Made by a program: the position numbers and the translations under genes. Below the pieces are notes generated by a model. The model did no database searches, was not told where the DNA came from, and worked only from the letters and a program-made list of their open reading frames with translations. From DAXETY01 sp051155755 (GTDB taxonomy: Bacteria > Desulfobacterota > Desulfobacteria > Desulfobacterales > SG8-13): a DNA stretch of 64,000 bases. The stretch is from contig DAXETY010000040.1 in assembly GCA_051155755.1 (NCBI GenBank), forward strand, positions 50,545-114,544, read 5' to 3'. Shown here piece by piece: positions 33,917 to 42,947 of this stretch. Each line of letters begins with the position of its first letter. Within the stretch, counting starts at the first letter, position 1.

Positions 33917-34354
33917 TCAGGCGCCGTAATCGCCGCGATCCAAGCGCGCTTTTTCCAGGGAGATGGCAACCAAGGTTTCACTTACGATTTGTCGCAGGGG
34001 ATGCTGCGGCGGCAACCGGTCCAGAGCAGCCTGCAGCGGTTCCGCCTGGCGCTCGAGGGCCTCGAGCATCGGCCGAAGTTCACCGGCCGGATAATCGGTA
34101 TCGCCCAGCTTTTTGCGGTATCCGGCCACGGCATCCAGCAATCCGTCGAGGCGTTCGGATAACGATACCGGGCCAGGTTCGCCCGGACGAAAAACCGCGG
34201 CGTTCGCTGAAGGGGCCGCAGCCGGTTTCGGCTCACCGCGGCCGATCGCCTCCTGCAGGGTTCGGGTAAAATCAACGCCTTTGCCGCCGGAGCGAACCGG
34301 TGCCTTTTGACCGGGTAAAATGGGTCCCCATCGAAAAGGGGGCTGGATTTTCAT
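33917..34354 (-). CDS. flagellar-cluster hypothetical protein (145 aa)
   Basis: Starts MKIQPPFRWGPILPGQKAPV; GGAGG five bases upstream. A Pro/Ala-rich N-terminal half precedes two predicted helices (LSERLDGLLDAVAGYRKKLG, LRQIVSETLVAISLEKARLD). No family recognised with certainty; size and helices would suit a small chaperone or rod/hook-associated factor. It is the last gene of the flagellar cluster and has its own sigma-54-like promoter at 34423-34437. Confidence 0.6.
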   Translation of the reverse strand: MKIQPPFRWGPILPGQKAPVRSGGKGVDFTRTLQEAIGRGEPKPAAAPSANAAVFRPGEPGPVSLSERLDGLLDAVAGYRKKLGDTDYPAGELRPMLEALERQAEPLQAALDRLPPQHPLRQIVSETLVAISLEKARLDRGDYGA

Positions 34355-34422
34355 AGCGCCTCCACAAAAGATTTCTCAGTCGGATACCGTCCTCGTGTTG
34401 CATTGGGTTCCTGCACATTCAC

Positions 34423-34437
34423 TGCAAGGAACGTGCC
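34423..34437 (-). promoter_or_regulatory. sigma-54 promoter of the 33917-34354 gene
   Basis: On the minus strand the sequence is AGGCACGTTCCTTGCA: GG and GC at the required -24/-12 spacing, one mismatch to TGGCACGN4TTGCA. The start codon is about 70 bp downstream. The rest of 34438-34930 shows no gene or clear element. Confidence 0.6.
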
Positions 34438-34930
34438 TCATAAGAGAGCCGTTTTCATATGACGATTTTTTTCTGGAAGATGCGAATCCGGCAATGCCTC
34501 GTTGGATCGCCCAACGCATCCCCTGTTCCCTCAAACACCCATATTGGGGAAAAGCGAAACCGCCCGGAAGCCGCGATGATCTCCGGGCACCACACCGACT
34601 GGGCAGAATTTGCCGGGTCGCGGCAGAATTTTCCCGAAAATGCAGAATGATTTCTCTTCAAAGTTTGAGACACTCGGTTCAGAAAGGCTTACCGGACTGG
34701 ATTTGAGTGCCGCAACCGGTGCTTGCGGCCGGCTGTGGATTTTTCCCGGAAAGAAAGACAGGCGGTGCCGTCGGAGCATCGCCGCACCAATGCCGAGGGC
34801 CAACTGCGGCTTTTAAACCCCATGGCCCGGCAGCCGTGGGGCCGCTGCGGATCCCAGGTCACGAAATAATGGCAGCATCGATAGCAGGAGGGGGTGGATA
34901 CCATCGAAATTCATCCGGGGGTTCGATTTT

Positions 34931-35398
34931 TCAGGGGCGGCCGCGGGTGTCGATCCGAATCCCGAGATGATCCAGCATTTCCCAGGCTCGATCCACATCC
35001 GCATCTGTCCGCGCACCGAGCACCTGCAGCAATGCCTGGAGAACTTCATCACTGAAACCGGCGTCTTTCAGTCGGATCAAATCCGAAATGGTGGTCAGCT
35101 GGATGGTTTCCAGGGCATCTCCGTATACGACCGGTTGACGGTCCTGCAGAAGCGATCCTTTCCGGATCCACAGTCTCAGTGTTTCCTCGCTGATGCCGGC
35201 TTTTTTGAGGTCGATGATTTCTTCCACGCTGACGGCAGCCGTCTCCAGGCTTTTTTCTTCGATCAGGGCCTGCAGAGTGGCATCCTCGATACCGGCGGAT
35301 TTCAAACGGAGCAGGTCTTCGGCATCCAGACCATGCGCCGTGGCGGCTGCAGCCAGCGTTGCCAACAAAAGCAATGTCAGCAATCGAATGAAATGCAT
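34931..35398 (-). CDS. exported protein with three LKxAG helical repeats
   Basis: 155 residues with a cleavable signal peptide (about 1-22, ending TAHG). The mature chain is built from three similar 20-residue helical units: LLRLKSAGIEDATLQALI, IIDLKKAGISEETLRLWI and LIRLKDAGFSDEVLQALL. This suggests a small alpha-solenoid or a series of short helical hairpins. Function unknown; it begins 1 bp after flgL ends, so it is almost certainly co-transcribed with hook-filament junction genes. Confidence 0.65.
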   Translation of the reverse strand: MHFIRLLTLLLLATLAAAATAHGLDAEDLLRLKSAGIEDATLQALIEEKSLETAAVSVEEIIDLKKAGISEETLRLWIRKGSLLQDRQPVVYGDALETIQLTTISDLIRLKDAGFSDEVLQALLQVLGARTDADVDRAWEMLDHLGIRIDTRGRP

Positions 35399-35399
35399 G

Positions 35400-36539
35400 C
35401 TACCTCAAAAACTGCAACAGGCTCGGCTGGACCAGCCGCGCGGCGGTGGCCAGGGTGGTCTCGTAAGTCTTCTGCAGATTCTGCAATTCGACGATGGTGC
35501 GGGCCAGATCAACGCCCTGGACCTGTTCGAGTCCGTCTTCCAGGCGCAGTTTCAAAACCTGGAGCTGATCGTCCCGGCTTTTCAGCCGCTGATGCTGGAC
35601 GGCGCCTTCGGCCCGGACCTTTTGGATCCCTTCGGAAACCGCAGTCAGGGGATGGAGTGTGGCACCGATCTGTGCGGTACCCGCGGCAATATCCGGGTTT
35701 CGCAAACCCTGCTCCAGGATGGCCAGTTGTTCGAATAAGTCCGAAAATGCTTCCACCCCGTCGACATTGATGTCCATACCGAGCCCGTCACCATGCATCA
35801 GGCGAATTTCGCCCCGATCCCCATTGTAGCTCACATAGTCGGCCACTGCGGCCGAACCGTCGGTGGCCGTCACGGCGTATGCATAGGTGCCGTCCGGCAA
35901 GGGATTGCCACCGTCGTCCAGGCCGTTCCAGGCCACGGTGTTGATGCCGGCACTGCCGCCGCTGCCGGCGGTCGTGCCGTCCCCCAGGGTGAGGCTGCGC
36001 ACCACCGTGCCGGCGGCATCGCGAATTTCGATCACCGCCTCGGTGACGTCGGCAGCCAGACCGAAAACCAGCGGGTCGGCGGCAGCGCCGCTAATCTCGA
36101 CCCGGTTGGCAAACGGCGGTGTGTCGATCTGGTGCCCGGCAAACAAGTAATCGCCGGCAAACTGGCTGTTGGCCAATCCCTGCAGCTCTTCCCGCAACAA
36201 TGCGATGCGGTCGGCCGACAGCGACCGGGATTTCAGTCCGCTGGCAGATTCGTCGAAGGCCGTGTTGAGCGCTTCCTTCACCCGCTCGTGGATCTGGCCC
36301 AGTACCGTTTCCTGATATTCCAGGCGAAACATGCCGTTTTCGATATTGCGCCGATACTGGGACAGAGATCGCAGTGTCCGGTTCAAATCGACGGCCTTGC
36401 CTGCGCCGATCGGGTCGTCGGAAGGCTTCAGAATCCGTTTCTCCGTGACAATCTGCTTCTGCAATTTCAGCATGGATTGCGATTGCCGAAACAGACTTTG
36501 GGAAATAAAGTCAATCCCCATCGAATCGGTAACGCGCAT
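35400..36539 (-). CDS. flgL: flagellar hook-associated protein 3 with inserted FlgD-like Ig domain
   Basis: 379 residues from the ATG at 36539 (GGAGG upstream). N-terminal flagellin-like coil (TEKRILKPSDDPIGAGKAVD) and C-terminal coil (QNLQKTYETTLATAARLVQP) are typical FlgL. The middle contains a segment (about residues 156-233) with AVIEIRDAAGTVVRSLTLGD and VAWNGLDDGGNPLPDGTYAY, which matches the FlgD Ig-like domain: compare SISWNGEDFNGDRLPEGRYS in FlgD of the same cluster. FlgL joins hook to filament outside the cell. Confidence 0.88.
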   Translation of the reverse strand: MRVTDSMGIDFISQSLFRQSQSMLKLQKQIVTEKRILKPSDDPIGAGKAVDLNRTLRSLSQYRRNIENGMFRLEYQETVLGQIHERVKEALNTAFDESASGLKSRSLSADRIALLREELQGLANSQFAGDYLFAGHQIDTPPFANRVEISGAAADPLVFGLAADVTEAVIEIRDAAGTVVRSLTLGDGTTAGSGGSAGINTVAWNGLDDGGNPLPDGTYAYAVTATDGSAAVADYVSYNGDRGEIRLMHGDGLGMDINVDGVEAFSDLFEQLAILEQGLRNPDIAAGTAQIGATLHPLTAVSEGIQKVRAEGAVQHQRLKSRDDQLQVLKLRLEDGLEQVQGVDLARTIVELQNLQKTYETTLATAARLVQPSLLQFLR

Positions 36540-36573
36540 AAGCAATTGCCCTCCTTCCAAGCGCCGACGGGCG

Positions 36574-37959
36574 CTAGCGCGCCATCTGTATAACGGTTTC
36601 GAGCATCTCGTCCACGGTGGTCACCAGTTTGGCGGCAGCCTCGTACGCATGCTGAAATTGAATCAGGTTGAGCATTTCCTCGTCCAGTGAAACACCGGAT
36701 ACGGACTGGCGTTGCTCTTCCAGTGCTGCGGTCATCACTTTTTTGTGTTGAAGGAAATCGCTCGAGACGCGTGCAGTCAGTCCCACTTCGCCGACCAGGG
36801 CACTGTAATAATCGTCCAGCGTTGCGGAACCGATGAGCTGAGAATTTTTAATTTCGGCGATGGCGACGGCGTTGGCATTGTCGCCGGGGGCCCCGGCGGC
36901 GGTGGCGGCCGCGGCAACGCGCTCCGGTTCTGCAGCAATCGCCGGATTGACGGCCAGATCCCGGCTCCCGCCGCCGCTGAAAAAATCCAGTCCGGCGCGG
37001 CCGAGACGGTCGTATCCGCCGGTATGCCGGGCATTGACCTCGCTGATCAAAGAAACGGCCAGTGTATCGATGCGGCCAAGGTAGTCGGCCAATTCGACAT
37101 CGCGGACTTCCAGCCATCCGCCCAGCTTGCCGCTGCGGATTCGATCGGTGACATCCACCCCCCCGCCGGAGTCGGACCAGTGGATCCGGCTGTGTCCGTC
37201 TGCATCCGGCGCGGTGCTCAGCTGCCAGACCGTGCTGCCGTCCAGCAGCGGTCTCCCATCGGTCAGTCGCACTGCCACCCGGCCCTGTCCGTCTTCGAAT
37301 GTGCGCACGTCGATCCGTTCGGTCAAATCTTTCAACAGCAGATCGCGCCGGTCTCGGAGATCGTTGGCATTCTGGCCGCCGGCCTCCACCTCGGCGATTT
37401 GACCATTCAGCTCTGCCAATTGCCGGATGGTATCGTTGACCCGAACCACGGCATCATCGATAGCGGCATCGAGATTTTTCTGCTGTTGACGCAGATCGGC
37501 ATCGACCCGACGGAATGTCTGCGCCAGACCGTCGGCCAAGGAAAGCAGCGCCACCCGTTCCGTGTGTCCGCCCGGGTGATTGGCCAGGTCCTGCCAGCCG
37601 GCCCAAAATTCGCCCAGAGCTGCGTCAATGCCGGTGCCTTCCTGAATGTCGAAAGAAAGCTCGGCGTTTTGCAAAGATTCCTGCCGTGCCTGCCAGCGGC
37701 CGAGCGTCTGCTGCTCTGCGAGAATCTGTCCGGAAATGAAACGATCGTAAATTCGGGCCACCTCCAAGGCGGTGACCCCCGTTCCCATTTGCCCCGGCGA
37801 AGATTGCTGCAGCGGTGGGTTTGCCGCCAGGTTCACGCGCTGACGCGTATATCCGGGCGTGTTGACATTGGCGATGTTATGGCCGGTCGTTTGCAGCGCC
37901 TTCTGAGATGTCATCAGTGCGCTGCGACCCAAATCCAGCAGGCCGATGATGTTGCTCAT
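36574..37959 (-). CDS. flgK: flagellar hook-associated protein 1
   Basis: 461 residues. N-terminal rod/hook motif GRSALMTSQKALQTTGHNIA with NVNTPGYTRQRV; C-terminal SGVSLDEEMLNLIQFQHAYEAAAKLV, both characteristic of FlgK. It forms the first hook-filament junction layer and is exported by the flagellar type III system. It lies 34 bp upstream of flgL and follows flgN, its dedicated chaperone gene. Confidence 0.95.
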   Translation of the reverse strand: MSNIIGLLDLGRSALMTSQKALQTTGHNIANVNTPGYTRQRVNLAANPPLQQSSPGQMGTGVTALEVARIYDRFISGQILAEQQTLGRWQARQESLQNAELSFDIQEGTGIDAALGEFWAGWQDLANHPGGHTERVALLSLADGLAQTFRRVDADLRQQQKNLDAAIDDAVVRVNDTIRQLAELNGQIAEVEAGGQNANDLRDRRDLLLKDLTERIDVRTFEDGQGRVAVRLTDGRPLLDGSTVWQLSTAPDADGHSRIHWSDSGGGVDVTDRIRSGKLGGWLEVRDVELADYLGRIDTLAVSLISEVNARHTGGYDRLGRAGLDFFSGGGSRDLAVNPAIAAEPERVAAAATAAGAPGDNANAVAIAEIKNSQLIGSATLDDYYSALVGEVGLTARVSSDFLQHKKVMTAALEEQRQSVSGVSLDEEMLNLIQFQHAYEAAAKLVTTVDEMLETVIQMAR

Positions 37960-38001
37960 TGTGTCACCCTTCCGATCATGCGGTCGGTGTTCGCAGTATG
38001 T

Positions 38002-38505
38002 TCAAACATTGCCGCGGACCAGCCAGCCCCCGTGTCGCCCGCCATCCATAAGGCCACTGGCGCAGTAAGTCGCCGAATCTTGTACCAATGGTTGTAGTTC
38101 AGCCAGGGAGGTTCGCATCAGGCTCAACGCATCATCGTACAGCAGCCGGTTAATTCGATTGATCGCCGTCAGTTCACCGGTCAAGCCGGCCAGAATCTCC
38201 CGCCGCCGCAGCAGGCTGTCGGCGGGGCCCTGCGGCAGCCGAGCCGCCAGATGCGCGATGGTCGCAGACTTGTTGTCGCAGCCCAGCACCCGGGCCAACT
38301 GTCGGGTCACCTCGCGGCGCTCCCGGGATTCGATAAGCTGCAACTCTTGTACAAGTTCCTGTTTTTGAATCGAATACCGCTCGATGGCCTCACGGTCGAG
38401 GCCGGCGATGGCCGCTCGCTCCCGGCTTAAGACCGCCAGCAGACTTTCCAACAGAGAGATTTGCGTGTCCAACAGATCGAGCAGTCGGTCAAGCACGGGT
38501 TGCAT
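38002..38505 (-). CDS. flgN: FlgN-like flagellar export chaperone
   Basis: 167 residues from the ATG at 38505 (AAGGAG five bases upstream). Almost entirely helical: LLDLLDTQISLLESLLAVLS and a long second helix AGLDREAIERYSIQKQELVQ, then the C-terminal helix pair AINRINRLLYDDALSLMRTS. This matches FlgN, the chaperone for FlgK and FlgL, and the gene sits directly before flgK. The frame is open far upstream over flgJ, but that part is antisense-frame shadow. Confidence 0.8.
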   Translation of the reverse strand: MQPVLDRLLDLLDTQISLLESLLAVLSRERAAIAGLDREAIERYSIQKQELVQELQLIESRERREVTRQLARVLGCDNKSATIAHLAARLPQGPADSLLRRREILAGLTGELTAINRINRLLYDDALSLMRTSLAELQPLVQDSATYCASGLMDGGRHGGWLVRGNV

Positions 38506-38539
38506 AGGGCTCCTTTTCGTTGAAAGTCCTTTGACATCC

Positions 38540-38950
38540 TTATCGGCTTCCGGATGCATATACTTTAATCGGATCAGAAATCGGATTGGAAGCCCCGTTT
38601 TCTCGATGATATGGATTCGATCGGGGAATTGCGGCCGATCCGGTGTACGATGCCCCTTGCGACTGTGCCTCCGGTGTCGATTCGGTTTTTTCCAGCTGCT
38701 GCTGCAGCATGGCGGCCAGCCCGATGCCGCCGCCTGCGGCCACAACCCTTGCCAGATGCGAGTCGAGCATGGCAGTGTACATGTCTCCGGCCGGGCCTCC
38801 GTCCAGAAATCCCGACCGGTTGACGGTGGCCCGCATCTGTTTGAGCAGTTGATGCAGAAACAGGGATTCAAATTCGGCACAGGCCTTCTGCAGTTTCGGC
38901 AAAGGTGCCGCTGCAGGGCTTGAATGTCCGATCGGGTCGAAAGAAGTCAT
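38540..38950 (-). CDS. flgJ: rod-binding protein FlgJ (single-domain form)
   Basis: 136 residues. The N-terminal rod-cap domain is present (KACAEFESLFLHQLLKQMRA, DMYTAMLDSHLARVVAAGGG). The muramidase domain found in enterobacterial FlgJ is absent, as in many Desulfobacterota, so peptidoglycan cleavage must come from another enzyme. Starts one base after the flgI stop. FlgM, commonly encoded between flgJ and flgN, is not found in the 34-bp gap downstream. Confidence 0.85.
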   Translation of the reverse strand: MTSFDPIGHSSPAAAPLPKLQKACAEFESLFLHQLLKQMRATVNRSGFLDGGPAGDMYTAMLDSHLARVVAAGGGIGLAAMLQQQLEKTESTPEAQSQGASYTGSAAIPRSNPYHRENGASNPISDPIKVYASGSR

Positions 38951-38951
38951 T

Positions 38952-40091
38952 TTACAATACCTCCAGCTTGGCCTGCAGCGCACCGGCGGCCTTCAGGGCT
39001 TGAAAAATGGCAATCAGATCCCGCGGCGAGACCCCCAGCGCATTCAGGGCCCGGACCACCTCACCGATGCTGACGCCGGAATCCATCAGAAATACCGGAC
39101 TGCGCTCTTCGCTCACGTTGACGCGGGTGCGCGGTGTGGTAACGGTTTCTCCGTCAGAGAACGGCAACGGCTGCGACACCTCCGCCGACTCCTTGATCTG
39201 TATGCTCAGGTTCCCGTGGGCAATGGCCACCGTGGAAATTCGCACGCTCTCCCCCATGATCACAGTGCCGGTGCGCTCGTTGATCACCACCTTGGATTCG
39301 ACATCGGGGTTGACGTCCAGGCTTTCGAGCATCGCCACAAAGCCGACCACGTTACCGGTGTGGGCCGCAGGGATCCGGACCTCCACCGTCCCGCCGTCCG
39401 GCGTGGTGGCCACCCGGTCGAAGACCGCTTCGTTGATGGCTTGGGCCATGCGGGCGGCAGTCGTAAAATCCGGTGTGCGCAGAGCCAGGGTCAGACTCTG
39501 TTTTCCGTCGAACGCCACGGCCAGTTCGCGTTCGATCATCGCACCGGCCACCACGCGGCCCACGGTGGGGAAATTTTTCGTGACGCGGCCGGCATTGCCC
39601 TCTACGGAAAACCCGCCGGTACTCACCGGTCCCTGGGAAACGGCGTACACCTGACCGTCGGCTGCCCGCAACGGGGTCAGCAGCAGGGTGCCGCCCTGCA
39701 GACTGCCGGCCCCGCCGATAGAGCTCACCAGCACGTCGATTCGGCTGCCCACGCGGGCAAAGGCCGGCAGTTCGGCGGTAACCATCACGGCCGCCACGTT
39801 GTCGCCTTCGATTTCTTCGGGCTTGACGGTGATCCCCATTTTATCGAGCATGGCCGCCAGCGACTGCAGGGTAAAGCTTGAATCGTCGCCGTCACCGGTC
39901 CCGTCCAGTCCGACCACCAGGCCGTAGCCCACCAGCTGGTTTTGCCGCACGCCCTGGATGTCGGCCAGATCTTTGATCCGCGCGGCATTGACCGGCGGGC
40001 CCCAGAAAAACGCCGCCAGCAGCAAGACTGCCACTGTGACAGTGAACCGAAATACCGGCGCCGGCGGGGCCGGTCGGTCAGAGAGACGCAT
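38952..40091 (-). CDS. flgI: flagellar P-ring protein
   Basis: 379 residues from the ATG at 40091 (AAGGA 12 bases upstream); an ATG at 40121, two bases after flgH, is an alternative. Signal peptide (about 1-35), then ARIKDLADIQGVRQNQLVGY GLVVGLDGTGD, the classic FlgI N-terminus, and the conserved C-terminal VSIGEVVRALNALGVSPRDL. FlgI forms the periplasmic P-ring in the peptidoglycan layer around the rod, aided by FlgA. Confidence 0.93.
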   Translation of the reverse strand: MRLSDRPAPPAPVFRFTVTVAVLLLAAFFWGPPVNAARIKDLADIQGVRQNQLVGYGLVVGLDGTGDGDDSSFTLQSLAAMLDKMGITVKPEEIEGDNVAAVMVTAELPAFARVGSRIDVLVSSIGGAGSLQGGTLLLTPLRAADGQVYAVSQGPVSTGGFSVEGNAGRVTKNFPTVGRVVAGAMIERELAVAFDGKQSLTLALRTPDFTTAARMAQAINEAVFDRVATTPDGGTVEVRIPAAHTGNVVGFVAMLESLDVNPDVESKVVINERTGTVIMGESVRISTVAIAHGNLSIQIKESAEVSQPLPFSDGETVTTPRTRVNVSEERSPVFLMDSGVSIGEVVRALNALGVSPRDLIAIFQALKAAGALQAKLEVL

Positions 40092-40123
40092 GGAGATATC
40101 GTTTCCTTGGATTGGTTTCATGG

Positions 40124-40891
40124 CTAAAACGGCCAGACCGCGTTCATGAAGTTGCTCATCCACCCCGGCCTTTGGCGGTCGTCCACCACCCCAACCCCGC
40201 TGTAGGCAATGCGGGCATCGGAAACAAAGGTCGAAAGAATCACGTTTTCGGCATCGATATCGCGCCGGCGAACAATGCCGGTCAGGGTGATGAACTGTTT
40301 TTCGTTGTTGACCTCGATTTCACGGGTGCCCTCGATTCTCAGGTTGCCGTTGCCCAGTACATCCGTGACCCGTGCGGTCATGAAGGCACTCAGGTCGCCG
40401 CTGCGGCTGGTGCTGCCCGAGCCGTCGAATTCCGAGCTCATGCCGCCTCTGATTTCACCGAAGGGGTTGAAATTGCGGCCGGCCCGAAAGTCCGGATGGG
40501 ATGAATCGTTGTATTTGCGCTCCAGGCCTAAAAATGCATCGATCTGGGCACTGAGACCGGACTCGCGCTCGGTCTGGGTTCCGGCCTGGTTCACGGCGCT
40601 GGAGGACTCCACGATCTTGACCGTGACAATGTCTCCGACCCGGCGGGCCTTTGGCAGCAGGAAAAAATCGGCAAACACTCCGTCGTCGCGCCAAAGCGAA
40701 CCGGTCTCCTGCGGGGACGGCTGCGGATGGGGCGCAGGGACCTCCAAACTTGCCGGTTGCGAATCGACATGGGTTTGCGAGGAGGTGGCGGTCGATTTTC
40801 GTCCCGCCGAGCAGCCCATGAGTACAATGAACAAAAAGATCAACGCTACAAAAGACCCGATAGGGCTACGGCATTTTGGGAAAGAATGCAT
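40124..40891 (-). CDS. flgH: flagellar L-ring lipoprotein
   Basis: 255 residues with a lipoprotein signal (lipobox LMGCSAG, Cys at about 27). FlgH signatures follow: RVGDIVTVKIVESSSAVNQA, GEIRGGMSSEFDGSGSTSRS and LRIEGTREIEVNNEKQFITL. It forms the outer-membrane L-ring. The start at 40891 gives the proper signal sequence; an earlier start at 40924 adds a hydrophilic extension and is less likely. Confidence 0.93.
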   Translation of the reverse strand: MHSFPKCRSPIGSFVALIFLFIVLMGCSAGRKSTATSSQTHVDSQPASLEVPAPHPQPSPQETGSLWRDDGVFADFFLLPKARRVGDIVTVKIVESSSAVNQAGTQTERESGLSAQIDAFLGLERKYNDSSHPDFRAGRNFNPFGEIRGGMSSEFDGSGSTSRSGDLSAFMTARVTDVLGNGNLRIEGTREIEVNNEKQFITLTGIVRRRDIDAENVILSTFVSDARIAYSGVGVVDDRQRPGWMSNFMNAVWPF

Positions 40892-40945
40892 TACATCCAG
40901 TCTCCACTGAAAAAAATTCGCCAAAATTGGGCGTTTACAACGGCC

Positions 40946-41965
40946 TCAAAAGTCCACCGCAACCGTGTTTTGGTCCACCACGCGGGCGTAAATCCGTTTT
41001 CGGGATCCCAGATTGACCACCTGCACCCGGTCTCCCGCTCCCCCGGCGGATTTGACCTCGCCGGCAGCGGTAATTTTCAACCCCTCGGATTCGGCCACGA
41101 TCACCACCGCGTCCCCGCGCTTGACCAGAGGCGGAATTTCGATCATGTCCGATCGCAGCACCGTGTCCGGATAAAGATTGCGGGTGGCCCGCTGGCCCAG
41201 CACCGCCTCGACGCTGCCGAGGATGCCGCCGGGCAGGTCGGCCAGGTTGCGGATTTCAACGCCCACGTCTTCCGGATCGAGCGGTTTGCCGCGGCCGACC
41301 GGCCGACGCACCACCACCGCCGGCGCCATCACCTCCAGGTCCACAAATATTCGGATTTCCTTTTCATAATTTCCATTCACTTCGAACCGCACCTGCATGG
41401 CCAGGTTGCGGGGCGATTCGGTATAGGCGGGCGGCTCCACGAAGTAGCGCACCCGGCCGACCGGCAGCATACGGTCGGCGCTGACCACCTGCAGCCGCTG
41501 GACGCGCACCTCGGCCCCGGGCCAAGGAGCGTTTTTGCGAAAATATTCGTCCACGATCGCCCGCAGTTTTTCCATATCGATTTCGTTGCCCCGCCGGTGG
41601 ACCCTTACCCGGTCGGCCCCTGCCAGCGTAATTCGATCCGTTTCGAGCCCGAACTGCCGCAGCCGCAGCATCACATAGTCCCGGGTGATCACGCGGGAGC
41701 GCCCCGGCAGCGGCGCGCTGCCGACAACCAGGCCCTGAAGTTCCCGCACCCATCCCGGGTTATGACCTTCGATATGTGCCAGATCCCCGAGCCGCATTTC
41801 TTCGCCGTCCACACGGCCCGTTGCGGACAGGTGAATGACGGCATTCTGCGCCGCCCCTGCCCATCCGATCGGAGGCGGGGGGCAAATTCCAAACACCGCA
41901 ACCGCGATCAGAACCAGAACTCCGACGCCGGCGGCCTTCCGGCGGGCTTTCCCTGAATTGCACAT
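40946..41965 (-). CDS. flgA: flagellar P-ring assembly chaperone
   Basis: 339 residues, signal peptide at about 12-40. The C-terminal SAF-type domain shows VVVRRPVGRGKPLDPEDVGV, GILGSVEAVLGQRATRNLYP and VLRSDMIEIPPLVKRGD, diagnostic of FlgA, the periplasmic chaperone for FlgI polymerisation. The N-terminal half is longer than in E. coli FlgA (219 aa) but common in this phylum. AAGGT precedes the ATG. Placed between flgG and flgH. Confidence 0.9.
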   Translation of the reverse strand: MCNSGKARRKAAGVGVLVLIAVAVFGICPPPPIGWAGAAQNAVIHLSATGRVDGEEMRLGDLAHIEGHNPGWVRELQGLVVGSAPLPGRSRVITRDYVMLRLRQFGLETDRITLAGADRVRVHRRGNEIDMEKLRAIVDEYFRKNAPWPGAEVRVQRLQVVSADRMLPVGRVRYFVEPPAYTESPRNLAMQVRFEVNGNYEKEIRIFVDLEVMAPAVVVRRPVGRGKPLDPEDVGVEIRNLADLPGGILGSVEAVLGQRATRNLYPDTVLRSDMIEIPPLVKRGDAVVIVAESEGLKITAAGEVKSAGGAGDRVQVVNLGSRKRIYARVVDQNTVAVDF

Positions 41966-41969
41966 GCGA

Positions 41970-42758
41970 TTACCTTCTCACGTTGTTGGCCATCTGCAAC
42001 ATTTCGTCGGAGGCCTGAATCATCTTGCTGTTGGTTTCGTAGGCACGCTGGGCCACGATCATGTTCACCATTTCTTCGACAACCTCCACGTTGGATCCCT
42101 CCAGGTAGCCCTGGGCAATCGTACCCATGCCGTCCTCTCCGGCGGTTCCGATAATTCGGTCGCCCGATGCATCGGTGGGTTCGTAGAGATTGCGGCCGAT
42201 GGCGTGCAGTCCGGCCGGATTGACAAACCGGGCCAGTTCGATGGTGCCGATTTCGCGAGCGGCGATCTCACCGGCCTGAAGCACGCTGACGCGACCGTCG
42301 ATCTCGATGGAAACGGCGACCGCATCGGCCGGAATGACGATCTCCGGCTCCAGCAAATAGCCGTGGGCATTGACGATGCGCCCCTCGTCATCAATTTTGA
42401 AAGCGCCGTCGCGACTGTAGCCGGTCTCTCCATTGGGCTGCAGAATCTGGAAAAAGCCGTCGCCTTCGATGGCCAGGTCCAGTTCGTTCTTGGTCTGCTG
42501 CAGACCGCCTTGCAGGAAGATCTTGTTTACGGCCGCGGGCCGCGTGCCGTGTCCGATCTGAATGCCGGTGGGCACCAGGGTGTTGTCGGATGAGGCCGCG
42601 CCGGCCGAACGCAGTGTCTCGTAAAGCAGGTCCTGAAACTCGGCCCGACTCTTCTTAAAACCGCTGGTGCCGACATTGGCCAAGTTGTTGGATATGACAT
42701 CGATATTCAAGGTTTGGGCCTGCATTCCCGAGGCCGCCGTCCACAGACTTCGTAACAT
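41970..42758 (-). CDS. flgG: flagellar distal rod protein
   Basis: 262 residues from the ATG at 42758 with GGGGAGGA five bases upstream. Starts MLRSLWTAASGMQAQTLNID with VISNNLANVGTSGFKKSRAE, and ends with the FlgG C-terminus NVEVVEEMVNMIVAQRAYET. Forms the distal rod. Followed four bases later by flgA. The gap to flgF upstream is enlarged by a composite hairpin repeat. Confidence 0.95.
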   Translation of the reverse strand: MLRSLWTAASGMQAQTLNIDVISNNLANVGTSGFKKSRAEFQDLLYETLRSAGAASSDNTLVPTGIQIGHGTRPAAVNKIFLQGGLQQTKNELDLAIEGDGFFQILQPNGETGYSRDGAFKIDDEGRIVNAHGYLLEPEIVIPADAVAVSIEIDGRVSVLQAGEIAAREIGTIELARFVNPAGLHAIGRNLYEPTDASGDRIIGTAGEDGMGTIAQGYLEGSNVEVVEEMVNMIVAQRAYETNSKMIQASDEMLQMANNVRR

Positions 42759-42830
42759 GGGTTCCTCCCCGGCGACCGCTTTCCTCCGGTCGCCCATCCA
42801 GCTCATGCCCGGCCATCAACGGAGTCAACC

Positions 42831-42947
42831 GCCACCCGCGAAGCGGGTGGCTTGGATTTTCGGCCATAGGCCGAAAAGACAGAAGGACGTCTGTGCTTCG
42901 ATGTTGAACTTGCACCGGGTGCACAGCACCCGGTTTGGGCAAGAATC
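42831..42947 (-). repeat. composite hairpin repeat, shortened copy D (inverted)
   Basis: Reverse complement starts with TTCTTGCCCAAACCGGGTGC and runs through the GAAGCAC hairpin directly into GGCCTATGGCCGAAAATCC and CACCCGCTTCGCGGGTG; the middle modules of copies B and C are absent. It touches the flgF stop codon and separates flgF from flgG. Confidence 0.8.

Noticed and set aside
36712..38097. 461-codon plus-strand frame opposite flgK
   Set aside because: Mirror frame of flgK, low-quality composition, no start signal; flgK is unambiguous.
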